Source: JAXMAR01 sp046350295 (GTDB lineage: Bacteria > Planctomycetota > Planctomycetia > Gemmatales > Gemmataceae). Taken from it: a stretch of DNA of 64,000 nt. The stretch spans positions 1 through 64,000 of the forward strand of contig JAXMAR010000025.1 in NCBI GenBank assembly GCA_046350295.1. Direction: 5' to 3'. Positions 15,443 through 25,942 of this stretch are shown in pieces. The notes below the pieces were generated by a model. That model was not told where the DNA came from, made no database searches, and worked only from the letters and a program-made list of their open reading frames with translations. Numbering within the stretch: position 1 is the first letter of the stretch; every line of letters begins with the position of its first letter. The translations under genes and the position numbers were made by a program.

Positions 15443-17117
15443 GGCGCCTCCAAAGGCCCGTGGGGCGGGCCGCCTGGCCTGCCTTGGCGCCGCCTGGCCT
15501 GCCTTGGCGCCGGCAGGCCAGGCGGCCTGCCCACGTCAATCCAGAAACTGCCTGAGCACGTTGCGTTACTTGTGATACGCCGTCATCCACCAGCAGGCTA
15601 CTGATGTAGCAGATCGAGCCGGTGGAGAAGACGCGCCCGCCCGACGGCGTCTCGAACGTCACCATCTCGGCGCCGCCGTTGTCGTCGTTGGTTCCATGGG
15701 CGAGCAGGTGGACATTCTTCGGCGAGCTCGCGGAACGCTTGTCGGTCTCATGTCCGGAGGCGCCGCCGGGGCAGCGCATGTGCAGGCTCTTTTGTCCGAA
15801 GAGATCGCCCGTCTTGAGCCCGGTGTCCTGGAACGCCCAGTGGCCGGCGTCGACGACGCGATAAGGCGCCGCCGTCATGATGCCGGCCGGCGTGAAGACG
15901 ACGCCGAGCAGGTTCGCCTCCGATTCGTGGCGCCGGGCGAACCGGCTCTCGGCGCCCCCCATGCCCGCCGGCCAGAGGTTGCTGATGGCGGTGTTCAAGA
16001 CCGTCATGCGCTCCCCGTCGATCTCCACTTCGCAGTTGAGCCCGTTGCCGCCGAGATAGAGCAGCCGGCCGCCTTCCTCGAAGACCCACGCCTTGACGCG
16101 GTCGTACATCTTTCGCGTCCAGTACTCCGGGTGCGGGCCGAGGACCAGTGCCCGGTAGCGCGACAGGTCGAGGACGCCGGCGTGCAGTTGGGTCTCGGAG
16201 TAGAGGTCACAGGCGACACCTTCACGCTCCAGCCAGGCAAGCAGGCGCCATTCGGTCGGCGCGACGTGGCAGGCGGCCCGGCCTTCGATCGGATCCGTGA
16301 CCTGCTCGGCGAAATCGATGTGGTTGATCGGCTCGGGGCGCTCAAAGGAGAGCGGGACGTACGTCTCGGCGCCCCAGGTCTTGAACTCGGGATCCGTGTA
16401 GCGTTTCAGCTCCTGGCGAGCATTGACGGTCGGCGTCGCCGGCAGCTCATCCGCGTGGATGTAGTTGCTGCGGCCGCCGAAGTTGTTGTAAGCGTTCCAC
16501 AGGATGTCGCTGGCGAGCACGGCGATCGGCGCCTGCGGCTGAGCCGGAGCCACGGCCCAGGGGAAGGAGAACGCTTCACCCTTGGCGGTATGCGCGTGGA
16601 AGTAGTAAAGGCCGGAGCGAGGCGGAGCGGTGACGCGCTGCAGATGGTGCGGGCTGTGGTAGCCGGTCTTGTTCCAGGCGACGCCGGTCTGCGTGTAGTC
16701 GCCGTCGGGGGTGATCTGCATGACAGCGCGCGGGCCATGCTCGTCGTGCCAGCCGAGGCCGGTCACGAACTCTTTCTTGAGGCCGTAGCGAAAAGCTCGA
16801 GCGTAAGGCTCGACGGAGTGGACGCGGAACTCGCTCTGCTCGCCGGAGCGGACACACCTGGGCCAGGCGTAGCCGAGGAGACCGTCGCTCAGGAGCCGGA
16901 AGTGGACGACGCCCCAGCCGAGGCGGACGCGCGAACGCTTGGAGCCGTAACCTGCTTTTTGCAGGACGACGTCGTATTCGCCGGCGGGGATATCGGCATG
17001 GACGCTGCCGGACGCGCCGGATCGGACGTTGCACGAGGCGCCGGAGCGGTTGATCAGCTCAACGTGGACCCCCGCGAGGGCGACGTAACGTTCATCGGAG
17101 ACGTAGGCGAGCAGCAT
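15390..17117 (-). CDS. N,N-dimethylformamidase beta subunit-like protein, 3' end frameshifted
   Basis: The ORF has 575 residues. The N-terminal ~110 residues look like a beta-sandwich (AGVHVELINRSG, DIPAGEYDVVLQKAGYG). The rest matches the dimethylformamidase large-subunit-like domain, with ASDILWNAYNNFGGRSNY, VLGPHPEYWTRKMYDRVKAWV and GGRLLYLGGNGLNCEVE, which is a glutamine-amidotransferase-like fold. The last ~45 residues are unnatural: they read through the palindromic repeat and overlap the O-methyltransferase by 53 bp. In the next frame the expected ending NVLRQFLD and a TGA occur at 15538-15536, so a one-base shift near 15565 has displaced the stop. The substrate is unknown; an amidase role is inference. 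Confidence 0.72.
   Translation of the reverse strand: MLLAYVSDERYVALAGVHVELINRSGASCNVRSGASGSVHADIPAGEYDVVLQKAGYGSKRSRVRLGWGVVHFRLLSDGLLGYAWPRCVRSGEQSEFRVHSVEPYARAFRYGLKKEFVTGLGWHDEHGPRAVMQITPDGDYTQTGVAWNKTGYHSPHHLQRVTAPPRSGLYYFHAHTAKGEAFSFPWAVAPAQPQAPIAVLASDILWNAYNNFGGRSNYIHADELPATPTVNARQELKRYTDPEFKTWGAETYVPLSFERPEPINHIDFAEQVTDPIEGRAACHVAPTEWRLLAWLEREGVACDLYSETQLHAGVLDLSRYRALVLGPHPEYWTRKMYDRVKAWVFEEGGRLLYLGGNGLNCEVEIDGERMTVLNTAISNLWPAGMGGAESRFARRHESEANLLGVVFTPAGIMTAAPYRVVDAGHWAFQDTGLKTGDLFGQKSLHMRCPGGASGHETDKRSASSPKNVHLLAHGTNDDNGGAEMVTFETPSGGRVFSTGSICYISSLLVDDGVSQVTQRAQAVSGLTWAGRLACRRQGRPGGAKAGQAARPTGLWRRHAALPCHRRRRRLCPPP
15460..15534. repeat. GC-rich inverted repeat family D, copy 2, with inner duplication
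   Basis: The outer arms contain GGCCGCCTGGCCTGCC at the left and its mirror GGCAGGCCAGGCGGCC at the right. Between them a ~20-bp segment (CGCCTGGCCTGCCTTGGCGC) is tandemly duplicated. The element is related to 6396-6450. Confidence 0.7.
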
Positions 17118-17151
17118 CGTCAGTCCTTGATCTCATGTTGACGCGGGACCA

Positions 17152-17212
17152 ACCAGAGTCGACGCGCAGCGTCGAACAGCGCCGCGTTCGACGCTTGCGC
17201 GTCGACTCTGGT
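17152..17212. repeat. long hairpin repeat between two minus-strand genes
   Basis: The arm at 17152-17177 (ACCAGAGTCGACGCGC...) pairs with 17186-17212 (...GCGCGTCGACTCTGGT), giving about 26 pairs with a one-base bulge and an 8-bp loop. It sits in the 111-bp gap between the phosphotransferase and the dimethylformamidase-like gene. It may be a REP-type repeat or an attenuating structure. Confidence 0.65.
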
Positions 17213-17228
17213 GGCGTTCGAACGCCGT

Positions 17229-18209
17229 CTAAGTACGCGACATGTTCAAGACGTCTTCCCAGCGACGCACTCCGTCCAAAAGGATCGCGCGGGCGAGACG
17301 GCGCACCTTGTCCTTCGCTTGTTCATCAAGGTAATCGACCGGGCTCGTGCCGTCGACCCGCGCCAGGAGACAGACGCCGAGATGCGCGGCGCCGCGCCGC
17401 TCCAGTTCTCCAACCGGGCGGAAGGCGACGTTCGCGGCGTACTCGCGCCACAGGGCGCGGATGGCGGCGTGCAGGGCAGGGGAGTCGGCGGGGCGCCGCG
17501 CCGCTTTCAAGAAGAGATGCGCCAGGCACAGGCCCAGGTCCATGGTCGGGTCGCCGAAGTGGGCGGTCTCATAGTCGACCAGCATGAAGCCGGCGTCGTG
17601 GACGAGCATGTTCTTCGGCGTGTAGTCGCCGTGGCACAGCGATTCCTTGCGCGTCAGCATGTCATGCACCATGGGCTCGATCACGGCGGCGACATCGGGA
17701 ACGCGCTGCTGCACGCGGCGATAGAAGGGATCGATGCGCAGCTCGTCGTAGATGGTCGTGTCCGCGAAGCGCTGGAAGTCCCCCGCATGCTCGGCGGACG
17801 ACTGGTGGATGCACGCGAGTACCCGGCCGACCCGTGCGGCGACTGCGTCATCGATCTTCCCGGCGAGTAACTGCTCCTTCCAGACGACGGCGCCGGCCGG
17901 GGCGTGGCTCATGGCGAAGGTGTAGTTGTCGCGGTCGACAAAAAGCACGCGCGGCACGGTCGCCTCGTCGAGGTAAGGAGCGAGCGCCTCCATCACTTCT
18001 TGCTCGCGCCAGATGCGGCGGATATCGCTGAACCAGGCGTCGCGCGTGCGGAGCTGCGGCCGCGATTGCTTGAGGATGAACGGGCCACGCGCGCCGTCCA
18101 CGCGGAAAACGACGTTCGAGACGCCGCCGGAAAGAAACGTGACCGCGTCCGGGCTGAAGCCGTGCTCGCGCAGGTATTCGGCCGCGTTGTCGCAAGTAAG
18201 CTCGAGCAT
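17229..18209 (-). CDS. phosphotransferase, aminoglycoside/methylthioribose kinase-like
   Basis: The protein has 326 residues from ATG 18209 (MLELTCDNAAEYLREHGF). It has the protein-kinase-like fold of the APH family: a nucleotide loop LSGGVSNVVFRV, lysine in PFILKQSRPQLR, Brenner motif CHGDYTPKNMLV (HxDxxxxN) and the metal aspartate in LVDYETAHFGDPTMDLG. The sequence around the loop and LKQSRPQLR resembles methylthioribose kinase and related small-molecule kinases more than antibiotic-resistance enzymes. No methionine-salvage gene lies nearby, so the substrate is open. Confidence 0.78.
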   Translation of the reverse strand: MLELTCDNAAEYLREHGFSPDAVTFLSGGVSNVVFRVDGARGPFILKQSRPQLRTRDAWFSDIRRIWREQEVMEALAPYLDEATVPRVLFVDRDNYTFAMSHAPAGAVVWKEQLLAGKIDDAVAARVGRVLACIHQSSAEHAGDFQRFADTTIYDELRIDPFYRRVQQRVPDVAAVIEPMVHDMLTRKESLCHGDYTPKNMLVHDAGFMLVDYETAHFGDPTMDLGLCLAHLFLKAARRPADSPALHAAIRALWREYAANVAFRPVGELERRGAAHLGVCLLARVDGTSPVDYLDEQAKDKVRRLARAILLDGVRRWEDVLNMSRT

Positions 18210-18316
18210 GATCTCCGTCACGAAAAAAAGACGAGGCCTTCGCCCCTGGTTCCTCTTGCGAAGCGGCGCCACCCGACGCATGCTGGAACGGACCGTGTCA
18301 GGGATTCGGAGTCGTC

Positions 18317-19546
18317 ATGAGGATCAGCGTCGGCATCTTGACCAGGGGAGAGCCTACCGAGCGGCGCGAGGCGTGCGCCCAGACCTGGGCGCGCCGCCTG
18401 GCCCTCTGTCCGGATGTCGAGCCCGTCTTCCTGGTGGGAGGCGCGGAGCGCCTGTGGCATGATCGCGCCGCCTCGGTCCTCCACCTGCCTTGCCCGGATG
18501 ACTACCGCGCCCTGCTCTTCAAGATACACCACTGGCTGCGCTGGGCACTGGAGCAAGGCTTCGATGGCGCCTTCAAGTGCGACGACGACACCTTCGTCCA
18601 TGCCGACCGCCTTGTCCGCTTCGATCCGGACGGCGCCGATTACGTCGGCGTCGATCCCCTCCACGAGGACCAGCCCGTTTTCGCGAGCGGCGGCGCCGGC
18701 TACTGGCTTTCCCGCCGCGCCATGGAGGCCGTGGTCCGCTTCGGCGATGCGCATCCGGACCTCTTCTCCGCCGCATTCCACGAAGGGGGCGAGCGGCCGA
18801 CGGAGGACGTGCACCTGACCGCCTGCGCCGTTCGCGCCGCGGGTCTGGCGTTTCGCAACGATCCCCGCTTCCAGGCATGGCGGCAACCGCATCGCTTCCC
18901 GACCCGCGAGAACGGCGGCATCACCACGCACTACGTGACGCCGCCGCTCATGCGTCTTCTCGATCATTACTTCTATCCCGACGCGGCTACCACTCAAGAA
19001 CAGCGCCGCGCTCGCTGGCGCCATGCCTGCTCGATCGACGGTCACATGTACGAGTCCGAGCTCGCCTGGCTTGCCGAGCAGGCGGCCGGTCGCGCCTGCG
19101 TCGTCGAGCTTGGCTCGTGGCGCGGCCGGAGCACGGCGGCGCTGGCGACGGCTGGCGCCGTCTTCGCCATCGATTGGTGGCTCGGCAGTCCCGAGATGCA
19201 GGAGGACTTTTCGGACGCGCGCGTCTTCGCTCAGTTTCAGAGCAATCTCGCCTTCGAGATCGCCGCCGGCTTGGTGCGTCCCCTCGCCCTCAATTTGCGC
19301 GATCCCCATGCCCGCGCCATCGCCCGCCGCATCATCGGCCGCGGCGTCGACATGGTGTTCGTCGACGCGGACCATTCCCACGCCGCCGTGCTGGAGGACA
19401 TCGCCCTGGCGCAAGCGCTGCTGCGGCCCGGCGGACTGCTGTGCGGCCACGATTACGGCCAGTACGAAGGCGTGACGCGGGCGGTCAACGGCAACTTCCC
19501 GGCGGTCGCGAACCCGGTCGGCAGCATCTGGGTGGCGGGAACGTGA
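18317..19546 (+). CDS. glycosyltransferase-methyltransferase fusion
   Basis: This 409-residue protein has two parts. Residues ~1-225 resemble a GT31-like galactosyltransferase: an N-terminal VGILTRGEPTERREACAQTW, the metal motif as CDDDTFV near residue 93, and GGAGYWLSRRAM then TEDVHL, as in beta-1,3-galactosyltransferases. Residues ~250-409 are a class I SAM-dependent methyltransferase-like domain (VVELGSWRGRSTAALA, MVFVDADHSHAAVLEDI, LRPGGLLCGHDY), near the CmcI/rhamnosyl O-methyltransferase type. It could transfer and then methylate a sugar, but that is inference. It stands alone between the phosphotransferase gene (divergent) and clpC. Confidence 0.75.
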   Translation: MRISVGILTRGEPTERREACAQTWARRLALCPDVEPVFLVGGAERLWHDRAASVLHLPCPDDYRALLFKIHHWLRWALEQGFDGAFKCDDDTFVHADRLVRFDPDGADYVGVDPLHEDQPVFASGGAGYWLSRRAMEAVVRFGDAHPDLFSAAFHEGGERPTEDVHLTACAVRAAGLAFRNDPRFQAWRQPHRFPTRENGGITTHYVTPPLMRLLDHYFYPDAATTQEQRRARWRHACSIDGHMYESELAWLAEQAAGRACVVELGSWRGRSTAALATAGAVFAIDWWLGSPEMQEDFSDARVFAQFQSNLAFEIAAGLVRPLALNLRDPHARAIARRIIGRGVDMVFVDADHSHAAVLEDIALAQALLRPGGLLCGHDYGQYEGVTRAVNGNFPAVANPVGSIWVAGT

Positions 19547-19619
19547 AGGGACTGTCCGGTTTCGTCGGGAGGAGGAATGGCGCCCTTTTTTCCCCGTTTT
19601 CGCCCCCTGCCGGGCCGCC

Positions 19620-19648
19620 TTGATTTGTTTTTGGCGTCGTCATAAAAT
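19620..19648 (+). promoter_or_regulatory. candidate sigma-70 type promoter for clpC
   Basis: TTGATT at 19620-19625 and TAAAAT at 19643-19648 are separated by exactly 17 bp, a good match to the vegetative consensus in otherwise GC-rich DNA. It lies about 340 bp before the clpC ATG. There is no experimental support. Confidence 0.35.
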
Positions 19649-19728
19649 GCTCACGGAGTCCCTCGCGAGAAAGCATTCCCGCTTGGAAGGTTGCTGAAAA
19701 TCGGACCCGGGACTTGGTTGGTCGGGCT

Positions 19729-19746
19729 GTGAAAAAGGTTTTTCAC
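19729..19746. promoter_or_regulatory. 18-bp perfect palindrome upstream of clpC
   Basis: GTGAAAAAGGTTTTTCAC is a perfect dyad about 240 bp before the clpC start and 80 bp after the candidate -10. It could be an operator for a stress regulator, or an RNA hairpin in the leader. It is not a CtsR or HrcA (CIRCE) box. Confidence 0.4.
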
Positions 19747-19986
19747 GAGAGCCGCCGCAGGGAGGTGGGCGGCGGGCCGTCGGGAACGGGACGAGAAGGC
19801 AAACCGCGCATCGGCCCAATCCTTTTCCCTTTCGGCGCATCTTATTCATAGGTCTCCGAGGCGCTAGTCTATTGCCCTCCCTTTCGCGCCGGGCATTTCG
19901 AATCGAGCCGTCTGATCGTTTGGACGGCGTGCGGATGGGAACGACTCCGGGCCGGCGTCGCATTACTTACGGGAGAATACAGGGGA

Positions 19987-22522
<2,536 letters not shown>

Positions 22523-22528
22523 CACCCT

Positions 22529-22552
22529 CGTTCCCAGGCTCCGCCTGGGAAC
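22529..22552. repeat. hairpin repeat after clpC
   Basis: GTTCCCAGG and CCTGGGAAC pair perfectly around a CTCCG loop, followed by a second small hairpin GAGGCTCCGCCTC. It starts 7 bp after the clpC stop. It may terminate or protect the clpC transcript, or be a REP-type repeat. Confidence 0.5.
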
Positions 22553-22607
22553 GCGCCGCCCGGAGGCTCCGCCTCCCGATTGCACGCTTGCGGCAACCTG
22601 TTAGACT

Positions 22608-22643
22608 ACAACGAGCCTTCTACCGATCGGTTGAAGGCTCGTT
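22608..22643 (+). terminator. hairpin between clpC and the DUF2237 gene
   Basis: ACGAGCCTTC pairs with GAAGGCTCGT (10 bp) around a 12-base loop and is followed by TCCGTTTCCG. It is a plausible factor-independent terminator with only a weak T tract. Confidence 0.45.
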
Positions 22644-22696
22644 CCGTTTCCGCAGAAAACCCAACGCTGATTGTCTGAGCGAAAAGGACCGGACCA

Positions 22697-23077
22697 ATGC
22701 CCGGCAAGAACGTCCTCGGCGGCCCCTTGAAGACCTGCTGCATGTCCCCGCGCACCGGCTTTTACCGCACCGGCAAGTGCGAGACCGGGCCCGGCGATCA
22801 GGGCCTGCACGTCGTCTGCGCCGAGATGACCGAGGAGTTCCTCGCCTTCTCCGTGTCGCGCGGCAACGACCTGGTCACCCCCGTCCCGGAATACGGCTTC
22901 CCCGGCCTGGAGCCCGGCGATCGCTGGTGCCTCTGCGCCGCGCGCTGGAAGGAGGCGCTCGAGGCGGGCATCGCGCCCCCCGTCGTCCTGGAGGCGACCC
23001 ATATCTCGGCGCTCGAGTTCGTCGACCTGGAGGAGTTACAAGCCCACGCGCTGGACCGCGACCAGGTCGGCGACTAG
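22697..23077 (+). CDS. DUF2237 family protein
   Basis: This 126-residue protein matches DUF2237 along its whole length: NVLGGPLKTCCMSPRTGFYRTGKCETGPGDQGLHVVCA, then EFLAFSVSRGNDLVTPVPEYGFPGLEPGDRWCLCAARW, with the family's invariant cysteines and the PEYGFPGL block. The biochemical function of this family is unknown. The ATG at 22697 follows GGACCGGACCA. It is a short, apparently single-gene unit after the clpC hairpins. Confidence 0.92.
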   Translation: MPGKNVLGGPLKTCCMSPRTGFYRTGKCETGPGDQGLHVVCAEMTEEFLAFSVSRGNDLVTPVPEYGFPGLEPGDRWCLCAARWKEALEAGIAPPVVLEATHISALEFVDLEELQAHALDRDQVGD

Positions 23078-23141
23078 TGGCGCCTCGCGCATGGATTTTT
23101 CTCAAGGAGCCGCGCACGAAGTAAGCGGCGCAGCTCCATGC

Positions 23142-23594
23142 CTAGGCCGGCGGGTAAGCACGCCTGACCGCATGAATCGTCTCATCGAGGCGAGATAGAA
23201 AACGCGAGCGGTCCTGCTGCGTCATCGGCGCCGGCCCGCCGCTGACCACCCCGCTTTGCCGCAGCTCATCCATCAGACCCCGCGCGGCCAGCGCGTCGCC
23301 GATGTCGTTGTCGGTGAAGGCGCGCCCCTTCGGGCTCAAGACCCGCGCATTCTTCTCCAGACAGCGGGCGGCGAGCGGGATGTCCGCGGTGATGACGATA
23401 TCTCCCGCCGCGGCTTGCTCCGTGATCCAATCATCGACCCCGCCGAAGCCCGAGCGCACCACCATCTCGATCGACGGACGCGTGGGCAACTGGAGCGGCG
23501 TATTCGCGACGAATCGGACGGGCACGTCATACCGCGTGGCGACCTTGAGCACCTCGGCTTTGACCGGGCAGGCGTCGGCGTCGACATAGATCAT
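23142..23594 (-). CDS. UPF0178 (YaiI/DUF188) family protein, PIN-like
   Basis: This 150-residue protein begins MIYVDADACPVKAEVLKVA and has SGFGGVDDWITEQAAAGDIVITADIPLAARC and SPKGRAFT, the conserved blocks of the YaiI/YqxD family. The acidic residues (DAD, D in GDIVITAD) resemble a PIN-nuclease metal site, but no activity is established. ATG 23594 matches family starts. A TTG at 23600 lies closer to AAGGAG and may be the real start, adding two residues. Its 5' end faces the insertion sequence. Confidence 0.9.
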   Translation of the reverse strand: MIYVDADACPVKAEVLKVATRYDVPVRFVANTPLQLPTRPSIEMVVRSGFGGVDDWITEQAAAGDIVITADIPLAARCLEKNARVLSPKGRAFTDNDIGDALAARGLMDELRQSGVVSGGPAPMTQQDRSRFLSRLDETIHAVRRAYPPA

Positions 23595-23684
23595 GAACAA
23601 GGGCGCTCCTTTTCCGGCGGTGGAACTCCTTCGCGGAGCGCCCCAAAATCGGCCGTTTAGCCCGCATTTCTCACTGTTTTAAGA

Positions 23685-23757
23685 AACAAGACCGCTCTTC
23701 GGGCCGTAAAGGAATGTGACGTCAAACCATACGGCCCATGGAAGGAGCGGTCTTGTT
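23685..23757 (+). promoter_or_regulatory. transposase leader hairpin covering the ribosome binding site
   Basis: AACAAGACCGCTC at 23685-23697 pairs perfectly with GAGCGGTCTTGTT at 23745-23757, and GGGCCGTA at 23701-23708 with TACGGCCC at 23730-23737. The right arm touches the ATG at 23758 and overlaps the AAGGAG ribosome binding site at 23742-23747. The fold would block translation of the transposase in transcripts that include the whole leader. Confidence 0.6.
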
Positions 23758-25254
23758 ATGACAGAGTGTAGCCCGGCCGTTTTCCGTTTCCAAGACCTCG
23801 GCCAGCGCGAAGTCGTCGCCGCTTTCAACGGTGGGAAAGTCACCTCCGATGGCGGCACGCTGTTGCTGCGCGAGGTCGAAGGGAAGTTCCGCTTCATCGA
23901 GCGGTTCGCGGCCTGCTTCAGCGATCATCGTGACCCGGAGGCGATCGAGCATTCCGTTACCGACCTGGTCAAGCAGCGCGTCTTCGGCCTGTGCCTGGGC
24001 TATGAAGATCTCAACGACCACGACCAATTACGGCACGATCCCTTGCTCGCCGTCCTGGTCGGCAAGAAAGATCCGCAAGGCAACGATCGTCTGCGGGCAC
24101 GTGACAAGGGCAAAGCTCTGGCCGGCAAGAGCACCCTCAATCGTCTCGAGCTGACGCCCGTGCGTGCCAACGCCGGCAGCCGCTACAAGAAGATCGTCGC
24201 TCACCTCGACGCCATGCAGCGTTTCTTCGTCGAGGCCTTCGTGCAGCAACACGTGGCGCCGCCCGCGGAGATCGTGCTGGACGTCGACACCACTGACACG
24301 CAACTGCACGGCCATCAGCTCGGGCGGTTCTTCCACGGATACTACGACGAGTACTGCTACTTGCCGCTCTACATCTTCTGCGGCGATCATCCGCTCCTGG
24401 CGCTGTTGCGGCCGGCGGACCTCGATGCCAGCGTCGGCCTGCTCAAGCACCTGGAGCGCATCGTGGCCCGGCTGCGCGCGGTCTGGCCCGAGGTGCGCAT
24501 CCTGGTGCGCGGCGACAGCGGCTTTTGCCGCGAGCATCTGATGCGTTGGTGCGAAGGCGCCGGCGTGGACTTCCTGTTCGGCATGGCGAAAAACAAGCGT
24601 TTGCAGCGTATTTTGGGCTGAGAAATGCATCAAGCCCAGGAGTTGTTCGCACAGACTGGCAAGGCGGCGCGCGTGTTCAAGGACTTCAGCTATCGCACGC
24701 ACAAGAGTTGGAGCCGGGAGCGGCGCGTCGTGGGCAAGGCTGAACATCTGAGCCAGGGAGCGAATCCGCGTTTTGTGGTCACGTCGCTGTCGGCCGAGGC
24801 GCTTGCGGCGCAGCCGCTCTATGAAGAGAAATACTGTGCACGCGGCGACATGGAGAACCGCATCAAGGAGAAGAAGCTGTGCCTGTTCGCCGACCGCGTC
24901 AGTTGCGCGACGATGCGGGCCAACCAGATTCGCCTGTGCCTGTCGACGGTGGCCTACATCCTGATGCGCGCGCTGCGCGCGTATGGCCTGAAGGACACGG
25001 AGTTGGCCCAGGCCCAGTGCGACACGATCCGTGTCAAGCTGCTCAAGATCGGCGCCGTGATCACGACGTCGGTACGGCGGGTGGTGCTGGCATTGTCGGA
25101 GGCCTTTCCCCTCCGCGACGTGTTCGCGCGCGTGTGGCAAACGCTGCGGGAGTTGCCAGCCGGCCTGCCGGCCGCCTTGGGCGCGACCGCGGCGGCGACC
25201 GCGGCGGCGACTGCGGCGGCTCCTCCATTTCCGGGGCCAGCCATGCCTGACTGA
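23758..25254 (+). pseudogene. IS1380 transposase with in-frame stop
   Basis: From ATG 23758 (MTECSPAVFRFQDLGQREV) the frame encodes an IS1380 transposase: SDGGTLLLREVE, the DDE-type first acidic block VLDVDTTDTQLHGHQ near residue 180, RGDSGFCREHLMRW (second), and YCARGDMENRIKEKK (the family's E block). A TGA at 24619-24621 cuts it after residue 287, and the same frame continues to 25254. CGA to TGA is the simplest change, since homologues continue through this point. The product would lack the catalytic glutamate, so the copy is probably inactive unless the stop is read through. Confidence 0.82.
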
Positions 25255-25496
25255 ATACCACTTGACCTCTCCCCGCCCTCTTGGTCACGACTCCGCATTT
25301 CTCATCAGGATCTTCGCGTCCGCCGTGCGCCTCCTGCCGCCGCCCCATGCCCTTCAACACCGAAAAACGGGGACAGGACACTTACCAAGTCCATCGTTCA
25401 AGGTAGCAGAGGTGTTTGGCACACCGCCCCGGGGCGTCCCACTCCCCCGTCGCCGGCGATCCGCGGGATGACCGAGGGGATGGTGAGAAATGCAGG

Positions 25497-25942
25497 TTAG
25501 CACCGTTTGTCAACGGCGCCGCGCGCCGTTTACGCCGTTTGCCCCTCGGCTTTTCGGGCGCCCGCGCGCGGCCCCATCTCGATTGTCGCTCCTGCGGCGG
25601 GCGTCTACCAGCTGCGTTGCGTCCGCGCTCCCTCTTCCGATCCGCGTCCATCCGCGCAATCCGCGGCAGCGAATCACGGCGACGACGTCGGCAGAAACAT
25701 CTCCGCGGATTCACCCCGGAGGGGTGGCAGACGGTAACCGGCGGTTGAGCGCAGCGATACCGCCGGAAGCTCCGTGCATCGCGCACGGCGACCCCGGTAG
25801 GGGTCGCAGAGACGGGTCGCTGTGCCGTCTCTGGGACCCCTGCCGGGGTCCACGGAGTCGTCCGCTCGCCTTTCCGGCGGTGTCGCTGCGCTCAACCGCC
25901 GGCTACATTCTGTGACTCCTTCGGAGTCGGAACAACTTGACA
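25497..25942. other. non-coding stretch after the IS, mostly hairpins
   Basis: No credible gene is present. It holds GC-rich sequence, a ~30-bp direct repeat (GACGTCGGCAGAA-type, at about 25678 and 25945) and the long hairpin at 25738-25908. The downstream DUF2330 gene ends inside the second direct-repeat copy. Confidence 0.6.
25738..25908. repeat. long composite hairpin (~170 bp)
   Basis: The outer arms contain CGGCGGTTGAGCGCAGCGA at the left and its mirror TCGCTGCGCTCAACCGCCG at the right. An inner pair of 26-bp arms (GACCCCGG.AGGGGTC.CAGAGACGG) differs at two positions. The whole can fold into one nested structure. Confidence 0.7.

Larger units (their letters stand above)
19547..19986. 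other. 440-bp gap upstream of clpC
   Basis: No gene is visible. The gap holds a possible promoter at 19620-19648 and a perfect palindrome at 19729-19746. If that promoter is the one used, the clpC transcript has a long leader of about 330 bases. Confidence 0.6.
23661..25496 (+). mobile_element. IS1380-family insertion sequence, 1836 bp
   Basis: The terminal inverted repeats are CCCGCATTTCTCAC at 23661-23674 and, on the other strand, CCTGCATTTCTCAC ending at 25496: 13 of 14 bases agree. A 4-bp direct repeat TTAG flanks both ends (23657-23660 and 25497-25500), as expected for target duplication. The element carries one IS4/IS1380-type transposase gene, interrupted by an in-frame TGA. About 240 bp of non-coding DNA lie between the transposase stop and the right end, longer than the left leader, so something may have inserted there. 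Confidence 0.82.

Noticed and set aside
19729..19746. Rex operator upstream of clpC
   Set aside because: The half-sites are eight bases apart, whereas Rex needs four.
23656..23661. IS insertion exactly into a family B palindrome (CGTTTAG before the left end)
   Set aside because: The right flank after TTAG does not continue with the family B stem, so the target cannot be shown to be that repeat.
24028..25140. 370-codon antisense frame in the IS
   Set aside because: Shadow of the transposase, with no known IS1380 second gene.
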